DNA of 64,000 bases from Rotaria sp. Silwood1 (Eukaryota; Rotifera; Eurotatoria; Philodinida; Philodinidae): contig CAJNOP010000078.1 of NCBI GenBank assembly GCA_905250075.1, positions 124,001-188,000 of the forward strand, given 5' to 3'. Shown one piece after another: positions 62,767-64,000 of the stretch. The notes below the pieces were generated by a model. The model was not told the DNA's origin. It did not search any database and saw only the letters and a program-made list of their open reading frames with translations. The position numbers and the translations under genes are program-made. The stretch's first letter is position 1; each line of letters starts with the position of its first letter.

Positions 62767-63699
62767 GATAATATCTATTAATGTGATTATTCATATACAA
62801 AATCAATTAAGAAAAAAGCAAGCTTATTTTTGAAAACAAGTTGGAAAAACTACTTCATAATAGCTTTGTTAAGCCATATTTAGCTTAATTTTCAGAGATT
62901 ATGAAGAGAGAATAAAAATAGAATGAATCTGTTGATTAGAATCGTTTTCGATTAATGGAAAAACTAAAAGAGTTGAGCAGACAAAACCGTTTCATTGCCT
63001 TCAACCAAATAAACTTCGTCTTATTTATTTCCAGTAGAATATGATACCTAAGAATATCTCAAAAAATGCTTTTTTCACAGCTGGCCATAAAATTCTGAAG
63101 TCATCCATAGGAATCTAGAGAGAGCTTTCGTAAAAAAAACATTTTTTTATGGTAAAAACAAACGATCTAGTCGGCTTGACTATAACCTACAAAAGTTCTT
63201 TGCAAATGTGATTGCCTATAAAGATTGCAATTAACCGTTAAAGAAGTGCCCTTCTATATCGTTCAGGTCGACGAATGTGGAGTTCGTATACGTCCAAGAT
63301 ACGCCAGTATACGACCATATTTTACCGGTTTACCTGATTCCGTATTACGATCGCATATCGCCGTATTTTTAGGTATACGATCGTTTATCATTGTCCTTGT
63401 TTGACCTGGGAGAACACGAAAATTGATAGTTTGAAATTTCTAGATAGAAAAATCGAAGCAGCAGAAAATGCGACTTAAGTACGTAGTTTTGAAAATTATG
63501 TTTGATGGTTGGTTCAAAAATCGGAAAAATAGTGTATCAAATTGATGAGAATTTTCAGAAAACAGTGTTTAAGCCTTCTCCTCACTCAAAAATCTGTTTT
63601 AGTCTTAGGACAAACGATTTGACTGAAAATTTGAGGACATATAATATGTTTCGGTATTTTAACAATTTCTCATCTAAATCTAACGATGGAGATTTCGAA
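62767..63699. other. Upstream flank of the minus-strand gene; irregular tatacg repeats
   Basis: Positions about 63280-63400 hold irregular repeats of gtatacga / cgtata words, probably part of an old repeat. No gene is supported; the ORF at 63502-63708 lacks a domain. Confidence 0.4.
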
Positions 63700-64000
63700 C
63701 AGAGATGAACATAGTACAAGATTTTCTGCCCTGTCCTGCCCTGCTAGCTACCCCGGTCCTGGCGAGCGGTAGGACAAGATATCAAAATTTCTTCTTTTTA
63801 ACTTGCTAATTAAATCCGTTTTTACAGGCGGCAAAAAGTTAAGAATGAAAGTTTTTACTTTTACGTTCGCTATACGAAGTAAATCTCACAATTAGTCATT
63901 TTGCAGCTCATTTTTTTGATATGATTGTCAAAAAAAAAGTACCATAGATGAGCACAGGACAGGATTTTCTGTCCTGTCCTGCTAGCTATCTCGGTCATGG
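63700..64000. mobile_element. Partial hAT-like element running off the window
   Basis: A possible left end cagagatgaac at 63700 echoes the CAGAGATG start of the element at 52484. The subterminal motif ttttctgccctgtcctg, then gctagctaccccggtc, recurs at about 63966 as ttttctgtcctgtcctg, then gctagctatctcggtc. The right end is beyond the window. Confidence 0.4.

Overview
The window is nuclear DNA of a small-intron invertebrate and is strongly AT-rich. Several features point to a rotifer, most likely bdelloid-like: a six-bladed NHL propeller fused to a Thr-rich mucin stalk and one membrane segment, many 45-70 nt introns, extreme A/T codon bias, and RTE-type LINEs with non-autonomous DNA transposons between and inside genes. 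This assignment is an inference from style; no species marker such as rRNA is present.

Layout. Positions 91-2705 (+) hold the 3' part of an NHL/mucin-like membrane protein gene. Positions 3588-10164 are a transposon cluster: a long palindromic element split by a decayed LINE with a 13-bp target duplication, then two more foldback elements. A PEBP-family gene or pseudogene lies at 13825-14855 (-). A very AT-rich gene desert follows, holding one TIR element. A secreted LURP-one/tubby-like gene is at 22190-22792 (-). Repeat islands run from 23.3 to 25.6 kb, and a 100-N gap lies at 28395-28494. A two-exon gene of unknown function is at 29657-30162 (+). Small MITEs follow. A two-exon PET117 homologue is at 35972-36276 (-), divergent from the main gene of the window. 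That main gene is a complete 16-exon ABCA-type ABC transporter at 36933-54311 (+), about 1,711 residues. It is followed by a 1.65-kb hAT-like element and a four-exon gene of unknown function at 56905-62766 (-), with a possible weak Ski/Sno/Dac resemblance.

The genes do not form a pathway. The ABCA gene is best supported: intron phases fit across all 16 exons, and both nucleotide-binding domains keep Walker A, Q-loop, signature, Walker B and H-loop. Its four largest introns are the ones carrying recognisable transposable elements (an antisense LINE, two hAT-like elements in one intron, a GC-rich foldback and a GC-rich hAT-like MITE). Both Walker A motifs are split by a phase-1 intron in the same Gly codon, and both Walker B motifs begin at a phase-1 intron before the Asp codon. 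This is a fossil of the internal duplication that made full transporters.

I found no CRISPR, operon, rRNA or canonical tRNA. The most unusual signals are the tRNA-like head inside the target duplication of the first LINE, the matched introns and 15-nt microexon of the ABCA gene, and the density of hAT-like MITEs with 7/8 or 8/8 matching 8-bp duplications.
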